From NCBI RefSeq assembly GCF_008369165.1, contig NZ_VOBA01000001.1, positions 1,083,630 to 1,147,629 on the forward strand: a DNA stretch of 64,000 nucleotides, given 5' to 3'. The DNA is from Dietzia sp. ANT_WB102. GTDB taxonomy: Bacteria; Actinomycetota; Actinomycetes; Mycobacteriales; Mycobacteriaceae. How positions within the stretch are numbered: the stretch's first letter is position 1; each line of letters starts with the position of its first letter. Both the position numbers and the translations under genes were made by a program. Below, piece after piece: positions 36,755 through 46,737 of the stretch. The notes under the pieces were generated by a model. That model was not told the DNA's origin, did not search any database, and saw nothing but the letters and a program-made list of their open reading frames with translations.

Positions 36755-37819
36755 TCAGATCCCGTACCGCAGGTCGATGATCGCGGGGATCTCCGAATCT
36801 GGCAGGAGGTCGTCCGGATGTTCCACGGAAAGGTAGTCCACGCACTGCCGCTCGTGCGCGGCCAAGCAGTAGGGCTGTGATCCGATGCTTAGTCCGGTGA
36901 GCTGCCGCAGTCGGCGGACCTCTCCCCTCACGGTGGTCGTGGCGGCGCCGTCATCGTAGAGCGCCTCGGACAACGCGCGCGCGGACCACGCCTCGCGGGA
37001 GGCCAGGAGTGCGAGGAGTTCGGCCCGCCTTGGGGTGAGCGACACCGAGGTCCCATCGGCACGGATCACCGCCGGCCTCCATCCGAGGAGGCGAATCGAG
37101 GTGACAGGGTTGCTGGTCTCGGCAGGGGCCGGGTCGTCGGAGCCGGGGGTGGGGGTGCGGAGTTCGTCAGGGTTTCTCGCGGCGAGCAGCGTCTCGGCGA
37201 GCCGGACGCCGCAGCGGACCAGTGACACGGTCTCGGCGCACGAGAAGCGCAGAGGGTGGGAGACGTCGAGGACGCCAATTACCCTTCTGTGCGCATCCCT
37301 GATGGGACTGGCCGTGCATGTCCAGCCGTGGTGTGCGCGGACGTAATGTTCGCCGGCTGTGGCGTGCGTGAGCGTCCCGACGTCGAGTGCCAGCGAGATT
37401 CCGTTTGCTCCGATGCCCCGCTCGGACCAATCCGCGCCCTCGGCGAACGCAATCGAATCCGCCCGGCGAAGCGCCTGCGGACTTCCCGCTCGCCAAAGCA
37501 CCCGCCCGCGGACATCGGAAAGCACAACCAGGTGCCTTCCTGCAGCGGAGGTATCTGCGAGGCACGCTACGACGTCGTCCGCTACGTGACGGAGGGGGGT
37601 GCGGGCCCGCGCCTCCGCGATTTCATCGCGGGCCAGGACGCTCGCCGGGAGTTGCTGGTCGGGACAGATACCGGCGTCGCCGCTGCGCCTCCATGCGTGC
37701 AGGACCCGCGAATCCACATCGGTGGGCATCCCGCCGGCCAGGGCGAGCTCGTGTGCCCTGATAGAGCGTGCTGCGAACGTCCCCGGGTCGGAGAACCTCA
37801 ACTCTGCATGCAACGACAT
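36755..37819 (-). CDS. GAF-domain transcriptional regulator
   Basis: 354 residues from ATG behind a GAGGGGG site. Residues about 40-210 form an AcoR-type sensor with a GAF domain (VLSDVRGRVLWRAGS, WSERGIGANGISLALDVG, HHGWTCTASPI). The C-terminus (about 260-325) is a winged-helix-like region (VSLTPRRAELLALLASREAW, VRGEVRRLRQL). No sigma54 AAA+ domain is present. Divergent from the flavin monooxygenase gene and probably its regulator; proteins of this kind control alcohol, ketone and aldehyde catabolic genes. Confidence 0.85.
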   Translation of the reverse strand: MSLHAELRFSDPGTFAARSIRAHELALAGGMPTDVDSRVLHAWRRSGDAGICPDQQLPASVLARDEIAEARARTPLRHVADDVVACLADTSAAGRHLVVLSDVRGRVLWRAGSPQALRRADSIAFAEGADWSERGIGANGISLALDVGTLTHATAGEHYVRAHHGWTCTASPIRDAHRRVIGVLDVSHPLRFSCAETVSLVRCGVRLAETLLAARNPDELRTPTPGSDDPAPAETSNPVTSIRLLGWRPAVIRADGTSVSLTPRRAELLALLASREAWSARALSEALYDDGAATTTVRGEVRRLRQLTGLSIGSQPYCLAAHERQCVDYLSVEHPDDLLPDSEIPAIIDLRYGI

Positions 37820-37841
37820 TGCCACCCCCCTCGGAAGAAAG

Positions 37842-37857
37842 TGTGATCTACGTCATT
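37842..37857. promoter_or_regulatory. CRP/GlxR-like site in divergent promoter
   Basis: TGTGATCTACGTCATT matches TGTGA-N6-TCACA at eight of ten positions. It lies between the start codons of the GAF regulator (37819) and the monooxygenase (37888). Confidence 0.4.
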
Positions 37858-37887
37858 GCAGAATCTACAGGACGTGGAGGAGTGGAC

Positions 37888-39738
37888 ATGACCGAGACTC
37901 AGCACACGCGAGTGCCCCGGAGTCGAGAGGGTTCGACCGTCGATGCCGATCGCGCACATGCGGACACGGTGGTCGAACGGTGGTTGGCGGACTTCGACGA
38001 GGCGTTACGGGCGGGCGATCCGGAGCGGGCGGCCGAACTGTTCGACACGGACGGGTACTGGCGCGACTTCGTCGCCTTCACATGGAACCTCCGGACGCTC
38101 GAGGGACGCGATCAAATCCGCGACATGCTGGTAGCCCAACTGGCGGCGATCTCGCCCAGCGGGTGGGAACTCGACGAGCCCGCCACCGAGAGCGACGGCG
38201 TGGTAGAGGCGTGGGTGCGCTTCGAGACGGGGACGGGCCGCGGCTGGGGTCACCTCCGGCTACGGGACGGGCGGGCCTGGACTCTGCTGACGACCCTGCA
38301 AGAACTCAAGGGGCACGAAGAGAAAAAGCGTCACAGCCGTGATCAAGGCGTGGAGCATGTCATCACCCGGGGGCGGAAGACCTGGCTCGAGCAGACGACC
38401 GAACGCCGGGAGAACCTCGGGTACACCGAGCAGCCGTATACGGTCATCATCGGCGGAGGGCAGGGCGGTATCGGGCTCGCCGCGCGACTCAAACGACTCG
38501 GGGTGCCGACCATCGTCGTCGAGAAAAACGAGCGGGCGGGCGACTCGTGGCGCAAGCGCTACAAGTCCCTCCACCTCCACGACCCGGTTTGGTATGACCA
38601 CCTGCCGTACATCCCGTTCCCCGACGACTGGCCGGTGTTCCCGGCGAAAGACAAGGTCGGCGACTGGCTCGAGCACTACACCGCAATCATGGACCTCGAC
38701 TACTGGTCCGGGACGCAGTGCATAGGGGCAGTCTTCGACGAGGAATCCGGAACGTGGAGGGTCGAGGTCGACCGCCGAGGCGAGAAGGTCGTACTGCGAC
38801 CGGCCCAGCTCGTGTTCGCCCTCGGTGTATCGGGCTACCCGAACATTCCGCGGTTCGACGGGGCGGAGGACTTTGCGGGTCAACAATGGCACTCGTCCGA
38901 GTTCACGGGTGAGGGCGACGTCACGGGTAAACGCGCCGTGGTGATCGGGTCGAACAACTCTGCACACGACATCTGCGCTGCGCTCTGGGACAACGGGGCG
39001 GAGGTCACCATGGTGCAGCGATCCTCCACGCACATCTCGCGGAGTGAATCACTGATGTCTTTGGCGCTGGGGCCCCTCTACTCCGAGGAGGCGCTCGACG
39101 CCGGTGTCACCACTGAGAAGGCGGACATGCTCTTCGCCTCGTGGCCCTACAAGCTGCTTCCAGATGCGCAGATCCCCGTCTACGAGCAGATTGCGGAGAA
39201 GGACGCGTCGTTCTACCAGCAGTTACGCGAGGTGGGATTCGACCTCGACTTCGGTGAGGACGGCTCGGGCTTGTTCCTCAAGTACCTCAGGCGCGGGTCG
39301 GGCTACTACATCGACGTCGGCGCCAGCCAACTCCTGATCGATGGAGAGGTCGCGCTCGAGAGGGGACAGGTGTCGCGAATCCTGCCCGACGGCGTCGAAC
39401 TCGACCGCGACAGGGTCCTGCCGGCGGACATCATCGTGTACGCCACCGGGTACGGGTCGATGAACCAGTGGCTCGTAGATCTGGTGTCCCAGGAGGTCGC
39501 CGACCAGGTCGGAAAGGTGTGGGGTTACGGGTCGGACACAACCCGCGACCCCGGACCGTGGGAGGGGGAGCTGCGCAACATGTGGAAACCGACAAATGTC
39601 GAGCAACTCTGGATCCACGGCGGCAACCTGCACCAGTCCCGTCACTACTCGAAGTACCTCGCGCTCCAGCTCAAGGCGCGGATGGAGAACATTCCGACGC
39701 CGGTGTACTGGGTGCAGGAGGCGCACCACACCTGCTGA
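37888..39738 (+). CDS. Flavin-dependent monooxygenase with NTF2-like N-terminus
   Basis: 616 residues from ATG behind GGAGGAG. Residues about 30-140 form an NTF2/SnoaL-like domain (VVERWLADFDEALRAGD ... FDTDGYWRD). The rest is a flavin-containing monooxygenase: FAD loop VIIGGGQGGIGLAARLKRLG, NADPH loop VVIGSNNSAHDICAAL and the late ATGYGSMNQW. Such fusions in actinobacteria are annotated as NAD(P)/FAD-dependent oxidoreductases acting on ketones or other carbonyls. The divergent GAF regulator suggests induction by its substrate. Confidence 0.9.
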   Translation: MTETQHTRVPRSREGSTVDADRAHADTVVERWLADFDEALRAGDPERAAELFDTDGYWRDFVAFTWNLRTLEGRDQIRDMLVAQLAAISPSGWELDEPATESDGVVEAWVRFETGTGRGWGHLRLRDGRAWTLLTTLQELKGHEEKKRHSRDQGVEHVITRGRKTWLEQTTERRENLGYTEQPYTVIIGGGQGGIGLAARLKRLGVPTIVVEKNERAGDSWRKRYKSLHLHDPVWYDHLPYIPFPDDWPVFPAKDKVGDWLEHYTAIMDLDYWSGTQCIGAVFDEESGTWRVEVDRRGEKVVLRPAQLVFALGVSGYPNIPRFDGAEDFAGQQWHSSEFTGEGDVTGKRAVVIGSNNSAHDICAALWDNGAEVTMVQRSSTHISRSESLMSLALGPLYSEEALDAGVTTEKADMLFASWPYKLLPDAQIPVYEQIAEKDASFYQQLREVGFDLDFGEDGSGLFLKYLRRGSGYYIDVGASQLLIDGEVALERGQVSRILPDGVELDRDRVLPADIIVYATGYGSMNQWLVDLVSQEVADQVGKVWGYGSDTTRDPGPWEGELRNMWKPTNVEQLWIHGGNLHQSRHYSKYLALQLKARMENIPTPVYWVQEAHHTC

Positions 39739-39763
39739 CAGCGGGACGTGTCGGCCCCAAATG

Positions 39764-39804
39764 GCTTCGGCCCGTGATCAGGAATCCTGATCACGGGCCG
39801 AAGC
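39764..39804. terminator. Bidirectional hairpin between convergent genes
   Basis: A perfect 19-bp stem (39764-39782 with 39786-39804; GCTTCGGCCCGTGATCAGG) and a 3-nt loop, the longest stem seen in this window. Confidence 0.9.
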
Positions 39805-39819
39805 GACATCCGGAAGGGG

Positions 39820-42800
39820 TCAGCCCAATGAGAGGCCGTAGCCGCCGGACTTCTTCGAGCGGGGGATGGCCCCGCCCGTCGACGGCTTCTCCGTGGCGTC
39901 CTTCTGTGAGCCTTCATCGGACGCAGGCGCGTCGGTCGACCCGGTCTTGTCGGCGGAACCGGTAGCGGGCTCCTCTGTACCGGTCGGCGCGTTCGTCGTG
40001 GGCGCATCGGTCGCCGGTGCGGCGGCCGGGGACTTCGGAGCGCCGGGCGCCTTCGGAGCACCGGGGGCCTTGGCCCCGCCCTTCAGCCCCAACCCGACGG
40101 TCGGCTTCGCAGGCGCGGCCGGCGCGGTGTCCGTGGTGGACCCGGCGTCGACGGAATCGCTCTGCGCGGCCGCGGATTCACCCGTGGAGGGTGCGGCAGC
40201 CGCCGCCTTGGCGCCACCCGGAGCCTTGGCTCCGCCGGGCGCCTTGACGCCACCGCCGAGTGATAGCCCGCCCGACTTGGGCGCGCCTGCACTGGGCTTG
40301 GGAGCGCCGGTAGTGGATGGGGCGGCGCCCTGTGCGGCCTCGCGGGTCTCCTCGGTGCGTTCGGCGTCCTTGACCGCGGACTGCGCCTCGGTCGCGGACT
40401 CACCGCTCGCGGCGCCGCCAGGGGCCTTGGGGGCGCCGGGAGCCTTGCCGCCGCCGCCGAGCTTCAGGCCACCCGACTTGGGGGCGCCCTTCGAATCGGT
40501 GGCCGACGGGCCGGCCTCGGCGGCGCTGGCTGCACCACCGCTACCGGCGGCGGCAACCTCGGCCCCCTCGCCGCTGTCGATGACCGCGTTGTCCGGCGCG
40601 GCCTCGGCGGGGGCGGCGGGTGCGGAGGCCTTGGCGGGCTCCGGCCGGGCGGCGTCGCTCTCGGACTGCTCGGCCTCCCGCTCCGCTGCCGTCTTCTCGC
40701 GTTTGGGCTGTTCGAGCCACGCGGCCTCGCGCGGCTCGGGCAGGCCACCGTCGCGGGAGACGGACTCCAGCAACAGCTGGGCCACGTCCACGACCTCGAC
40801 CTTGCCCTCCAGCTCGGTGCCGTCGGTCTGCGCGGTGGCGCCGTCCGAGAGCATCACCCGGCAGAACGGGCAACCCGTGGCGATCTTGGTGGCCTTGGTC
40901 GACAGGGCCTCGTCGACACGGTCGATGTTGATCCGCTTGCCGACCGTCTCCTCCATCCACATGCGCGCGCCACCGGCGCCACAGCACATGGAGCGCTGCC
41001 CGTGACGGGGCATCTCCGTGAGGGTCACGCCCGAACCGTCCATGAGCTCGCGCGGGGCCTCGTAGACCTGGTTGTGGCGGCCGAGGTAGCAGGGATCGTG
41101 GTAGGTGACGCCCCCGTCGATCGGGGCGACCGGCACGAGGCGCTTCTCCCGCACCAGACGGTTGAGCAGCTGGGTGTGGTGGACCACCTGGTAGTCGCCA
41201 CCCAGCTCGCCGTACTCGTTCTTCAGGGCGTTGAGGCAGTGGGCACAGGTCACGACGACCTTGCGCTGCGTGGCCGGGACACCGTCGAACGCATTGTTCA
41301 TGGTCTCGATGTTCTGCTCGGCGAGCATCTGGAACAGGAATTCGTTGCCCGCACGGCGGGCCGAGTCACCGGTACAGGTCTCGCCCTGGCCCAGCACCGC
41401 GAACTTCACGCCAGCGGTGTGCAGCAGAGTGGCCACGGACTGGGTGGTCTTCTTGGCACGGTCCTCGAAAGCACCGGCACAACCGACCCAGAACAGGTAC
41501 TCCGTGTCGGAGAAGTCCTCGATGTCGGACCCGATGACCGGGATGTCGAAGTCGAGCGACTTCATCCAGTCGTCGCGGCCGGAGTTGTTCTGGCCCCAGG
41601 GGTTGCCCTTGTTCTCGAGGTTCTTGAACAGGCCTGCCAGCTCGGTCGGGAACTCCGACTCGATGAGCACCTGGTAGCGACGCATGTCCACGAAGTGGTC
41701 GACGTGCTCGATGTCAACGGGGCACTGCTCAACGCAGGCACCACACATGGTGCAGGACCACAGGGCTTCGGGGTCGATGATTCCGGCAGCGGTCGGGTCG
41801 TCGTTCACGTCGGCGGTGGTGGGGCCCACCAGCGGACGCTGAGCCTCGAGGCGGGCGGCCTCGGGGATCTTGGCCAGCTTCTTCTCGTCCGGGTTGCCGT
41901 CGGCGTCGACCAGTCCGACCTCCTCGCCCATGACGGTCTTGCCGCCGGCGAGCAGGTACGGAGCCTTGGCGGCGCCGTGATCGCGCAGCGACATCATCAT
42001 GAGCTTGGGACTCAGCGGCTTACCGGTGTTCCAGGCGGGGCACTGCTCCTGGCAGCGGCCACACTCGGTACAGGTGGAGAAGTCCAGCCAGCCCTTCCAT
42101 GAGAAGTCTTCGATCGCGCCGGCGCCCAGCTTCGGCTCGAAGTCCTCGTCCTCTTCGGTGAGCTCCTCGACCTTCTCCATGGTCAGCGCGACGCCGTCCA
42201 TGGTCATGGGCTTGAGGGCGCCCAGCGCGGTGCGGCCGTCGGCCTCGCGCTTGAAGTAGATGTTGAAGAACGCGGAGAAGCGGTGCCAGGCGACGCCCCA
42301 AGTGATGTTGCGGCCTACGACGTACAGCCAGATCATGCCGGTGAGCAGCTTGATCAGTGCGAAGATCGAGACCATCAATTCGTTGGCCGGCAGGATCGTC
42401 GACAGCGGGCCGGTGACCCAGTCGGTGGCCCAGTGGAAGTCGTTGCCGTCGGCGGCCTGCAGCGAGAGCTTGCCGGCCTTGACGAAGATCATGCCCAGGC
42501 CCTCGAGGAGCACGACGGCCTCGACGAAGTAGGCGGCCTTACGGTCGGAGCCGACAAAGCGGTTGAGGCCGCGGCGCTGGTTGATTTGGCGGATGATGAT
42601 CAGCACGGTGATGCCGATGACGGTGCCCAGTCCCAGGAACTCGTCGATGACGTGGTACCAGGATTGATCGGACAACCAGGGCCAGCCTCCGCGAGGGTTG
42701 AACGTCTGGATGTAGGCCTCGAACCAGACGATCGAGCCGAGCAGGAAGCCCACCATGACGAACCAGTGGAAGAAGCCCACCGAGCGTTTCCGCGCCATCC

Positions 42801-42990
42801 GGGTGTGCGCGGCGACCTCGACGATGACGTTCTTCAACCTGGGCAGGACCGGCCGGAACCGGTCGAAGCCGTCTTTCTGCCCCACGAGGATGCTGCGCAC
42901 CATCCGCGTGACGCCGCCTATGAAGGATGCCCAACAGAACAGACTGAGCAGGACGCCGATCGTCCCGAGTGTGATGGTCACGCCTGACAT
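39820..42990 (-). CDS. Membrane Fe-S reductase (Rv0338c-like, heterodisulfide-reductase type)
   Basis: 1056 residues. Five to six N-terminal membrane helices (to about 250) precede a ferredoxin-like domain with two 4Fe-4S motifs, CTECGRCQEQCP and CTMCGACVEQCP. Two CCG-type cysteine-rich domains follow (VVTCAHC, DPCYLG, MCCGAGGARMW, TGCPFC). This matches the HdrD/GlpC-like reductase family and M. tuberculosis Rv0338c; the electron donor and acceptor are unknown. The last ~280 residues are Ala/Pro/Gly/Lys-rich with repeats of SGGLxLGGGxKAPG and end in SGGYGLSLG. The upstream region has a half iron box (GGTAAGCC near 43074-43081), too weak to call. Confidence 0.9.
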   Translation of the reverse strand: MSGVTITLGTIGVLLSLFCWASFIGGVTRMVRSILVGQKDGFDRFRPVLPRLKNVIVEVAAHTRMARKRSVGFFHWFVMVGFLLGSIVWFEAYIQTFNPRGGWPWLSDQSWYHVIDEFLGLGTVIGITVLIIIRQINQRRGLNRFVGSDRKAAYFVEAVVLLEGLGMIFVKAGKLSLQAADGNDFHWATDWVTGPLSTILPANELMVSIFALIKLLTGMIWLYVVGRNITWGVAWHRFSAFFNIYFKREADGRTALGALKPMTMDGVALTMEKVEELTEEDEDFEPKLGAGAIEDFSWKGWLDFSTCTECGRCQEQCPAWNTGKPLSPKLMMMSLRDHGAAKAPYLLAGGKTVMGEEVGLVDADGNPDEKKLAKIPEAARLEAQRPLVGPTTADVNDDPTAAGIIDPEALWSCTMCGACVEQCPVDIEHVDHFVDMRRYQVLIESEFPTELAGLFKNLENKGNPWGQNNSGRDDWMKSLDFDIPVIGSDIEDFSDTEYLFWVGCAGAFEDRAKKTTQSVATLLHTAGVKFAVLGQGETCTGDSARRAGNEFLFQMLAEQNIETMNNAFDGVPATQRKVVVTCAHCLNALKNEYGELGGDYQVVHHTQLLNRLVREKRLVPVAPIDGGVTYHDPCYLGRHNQVYEAPRELMDGSGVTLTEMPRHGQRSMCCGAGGARMWMEETVGKRINIDRVDEALSTKATKIATGCPFCRVMLSDGATAQTDGTELEGKVEVVDVAQLLLESVSRDGGLPEPREAAWLEQPKREKTAAEREAEQSESDAARPEPAKASAPAAPAEAAPDNAVIDSGEGAEVAAAGSGGAASAAEAGPSATDSKGAPKSGGLKLGGGGKAPGAPKAPGGAASGESATEAQSAVKDAERTEETREAAQGAAPSTTGAPKPSAGAPKSGGLSLGGGVKAPGGAKAPGGAKAAAAAPSTGESAAAQSDSVDAGSTTDTAPAAPAKPTVGLGLKGGAKAPGAPKAPGAPKSPAAAPATDAPTTNAPTGTEEPATGSADKTGSTDAPASDEGSQKDATEKPSTGGAIPRSKKSGGYGLSLG

Positions 42991-43080
42991 GGTTCGCGGC
43001 CTTTCGTCGCACTTCTCGACGCACGAGCACTCACAGGACCCTGAGGGCGCCCGTCGACTGTGTCGAGGTCAAAGGTAAGC

Positions 43081-43153
43081 CACGCGGGCCCCGTTTGCCG
43101 AGTTGAGGCTGCCCTTACCGGAGCAGGCTCCACTGGCCGACGGGGCCCGCGTG
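43081..43153 (-). terminator. Hairpin after serine protease gene
   Basis: A perfect 14-bp stem (43081-43094 with 43140-43153; CACGCGGGCCCCGT) closing a 45-nt loop, starting 12 bp past the protease stop. Confidence 0.65.
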
Positions 43154-43164
43154 TGAAGAGATGG

Positions 43165-44793
43165 TCAGTTGGTGCGCAGCGTCAGTCCGGGGTGCGCCGC
43201 GAGCACGTCGGCGATCGGGACGGCGGAGAGGCGCGGGGTGAACCCGGCAGTACGAGCGACCGCGTCGGCGTTCGCGCAGGTACCGGTGTCGGCGACATTG
43301 GACGCGCTGGAGATTCCCAGGGCCCGGTCGCCGGAGAAGACGACGCCGCCGCTGTCGCCGGGCAGTGCGCACAGGTCGACGGTGAAGGCGTTGGAGATCG
43401 TGCGCGAGCCCGCTACGTCGATCGCGGTGCCGACCTGCGAGATCGTGCCGCAGGAGAATCCGGTCCGGAAACCTGTCTTGCAGGCCTTCTGGCCGACGAC
43501 CGGGTCCGCGGTGCCGATGATCTCCTGGGTGCTGTCCGGCCCGGAGCCCACCAGGTTGGTGCGGAACCGATCAGCGGCATCGTCGTCGATTGCGATGAGG
43601 GCGGTGTCGATGTTGTCGCGGGTGGTGCGGGTCATCGTTCCGAATTCCTCGCCGTCGGACAGGGCGGCACGGGTGCCGTCGGCGCCTGCGCAGTGGGCGG
43701 CGGTGATGACGACCGGCTTGCCGTTCAGTTCACCGTTGAATCCGGTGGAGCACTCAAGGATCCCTCCCGGGACGCCGACCTGGTAGGCGGTGCCGCCGAC
43801 GAGCGGCCCTGCCGGTGCGGGGGCCACCTGGATGGCGCGACGCTGATCTGCGGGCACGGGGGTGGCGGGATCGGACATGGTCTGGCCCATCATCCCGTCG
43901 ATGATCGACCCGGTACCGGGGGTCAGGCCGGCCAGGAGGTCGATGACCGTGCGCATGGGGCCCTCGGGGATGAGGCCGGTGTCGTTGAGCAGCGCGAGGC
44001 TCCCGAGCGAGCCCGAGTCTCCACCGCTCCCGGGCGCAGCCTGCGGCCCGGCGCCGGCACCGCCTCGGGTAGTCGCCGGTTCGAGGCCGTCCATGGTGGG
44101 CGCTCCGTCGGACTGGGTGCCGCCCTCGCTACCGAACGGGGCCGTGTCGAACGCGGGGTCGGGGGCGTCGATCATGTCGACCTCCGCCAGGTCGCGCAGG
44201 CGGGCGTCGAGGTTGCCGAGCTGCGCAGCGTCTCCGCCGTGGGTCGTGACGACGACCGTGTTGCGGCTGGGATCGACGCGGACGTCGGTGACGAGCTCGC
44301 GAAGGTCGCCGGGGAAACCGTCGACGATCTTGACGACCTGACGCTCTCGAGCCGCGAGCTCGCTCGTGGTCAGGGCCACGTCCTTGACGGTGAACCCGGC
44401 GCGGGTGGCCTCCGAGCGCAGTTCGTCGCCGGGCGCGCCCGTGACGACGCCCACCAGGCCGGTGCCCGCATCGTCGAGCCAGACGCCGCCGAACGACTCC
44501 TGGAACTGCTGCTCCCACCGCGGACGGGCCTCGGAGAGTCGCTCCCCGATCCCGGCCTGGGCCAGGAACTGCTCGGGAGTGAGTCCGAGATCACGGCGCA
44601 GTGCCTCGACGAGCGAGCTGAGTTGCGGTCCGAGCGCGTCCGTCAATGCGGGCAACGGTTGCGCGACGGCGGGCTGGGCGGCGCCGGTGGGCGGTGCCCC
44701 GGGCGTGGGGGAGGGGCTCGCGCCGGCGGGGGTCGCGGTGACCACCAGCGCCGCAGCGGCGGCGACGGCGGCGAACTTCGAGGTGATACGCAT
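43165..44793 (-). CDS. Secreted trypsin-like serine protease with pro-region
   Basis: 542 residues. Sec signal peptide (about 1-25, AGAS-P). A pro-region (about 30-220) resembles the alpha-lytic-protease prodomain type (LRRDLGLTPEQFLAQ, SFGGVWLDD, GDLRELVTDVRVD). After a Gly/Ser linker comes the S1 domain with His367 (TAAHC), Asp396 (NIDTALI) and Ser481 (PGDSGG) and paired cysteines. The protein ends soon after, so it should be secreted and self-activating. Substrate unknown. Confidence 0.92.
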   Translation of the reverse strand: MRITSKFAAVAAAAALVVTATPAGASPSPTPGAPPTGAAQPAVAQPLPALTDALGPQLSSLVEALRRDLGLTPEQFLAQAGIGERLSEARPRWEQQFQESFGGVWLDDAGTGLVGVVTGAPGDELRSEATRAGFTVKDVALTTSELAARERQVVKIVDGFPGDLRELVTDVRVDPSRNTVVVTTHGGDAAQLGNLDARLRDLAEVDMIDAPDPAFDTAPFGSEGGTQSDGAPTMDGLEPATTRGGAGAGPQAAPGSGGDSGSLGSLALLNDTGLIPEGPMRTVIDLLAGLTPGTGSIIDGMMGQTMSDPATPVPADQRRAIQVAPAPAGPLVGGTAYQVGVPGGILECSTGFNGELNGKPVVITAAHCAGADGTRAALSDGEEFGTMTRTTRDNIDTALIAIDDDAADRFRTNLVGSGPDSTQEIIGTADPVVGQKACKTGFRTGFSCGTISQVGTAIDVAGSRTISNAFTVDLCALPGDSGGVVFSGDRALGISSASNVADTGTCANADAVARTAGFTPRLSAVPIADVLAAHPGLTLRTN

Positions 44794-44795
44794 GA

Positions 44796-46403
<1,608 letters not shown>

Positions 46404-46470
46404 TCTGTTCCCGGTAGCGGCACGACTCGTCATACCCTTCCTTCCCTCGCGTGAACTCCCTCCAGTGAAG

Positions 46471-46521
46471 AGCGTTCCGGACACCACCTCGACGGGGTGG
46501 GACCGGGACGCTTTTTCTCTT
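46471..46521 (+). terminator. Rho-independent terminator after gdhA
   Basis: A 10-bp stem (46471-46480 with 46503-46512, one G-T pair) with an inner CACC/GGTG pairing and a following TTTTCTCTT. 68 bp past the gdhA stop. Confidence 0.88.
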
Positions 46522-46542
46522 CTTGAGTCGGGCTGGCTCAAT
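46522..46542. promoter_or_regulatory. HAIR operator for HspR, dnaK promoter
   Basis: CTTGAGT-CGGGCTG-GCTCAAT matches the HspR inverted repeat CTTGAGT-N7-ACTCAAG at 12 of 14 positions. HspR is encoded at the end of the same cluster, so autoregulated repression of dnaK transcription is expected. It directly abuts the gdhA terminator. Confidence 0.88.
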
Positions 46543-46608
46543 TATTGATGTGAAGTGCGCCACTCATGGAATCATTTCGACAGGGTGAGAGTTATACCGG
46601 TCGACAAA

Positions 46609-46629
46609 CCTCAGCGAGCCAGACTCAAC
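46609..46629. promoter_or_regulatory. Second, weaker HAIR-like element
   Basis: CCTCAGC-GAGCCAG-ACTCAAC matches the HAIR repeat at 10 of 14 positions, with a strong right half. It lies 109 bp upstream of dnaK. The 334-bp gap between gdhA and dnaK holds this, the first HAIR element and the gdhA terminator, and no gene. Confidence 0.5.
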
Positions 46630-46737
46630 TCAGGTTGACTTGGCGGCCTCCCGGCAGGCAGGGTGGAGCCATCGATCCGAGCCTTGAGCCGGGTCCGCTT
46701 AATGAGATCCCGCATTCGTCAGTAGAAGGAGAACACC

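Noticed and set aside
43071..43089. Iron box upstream of the Fe-S reductase
   Set aside because: Only the left half (GGTAAGCC) matches, about 9 of 19 positions, and the element overlaps the protease terminator stem.
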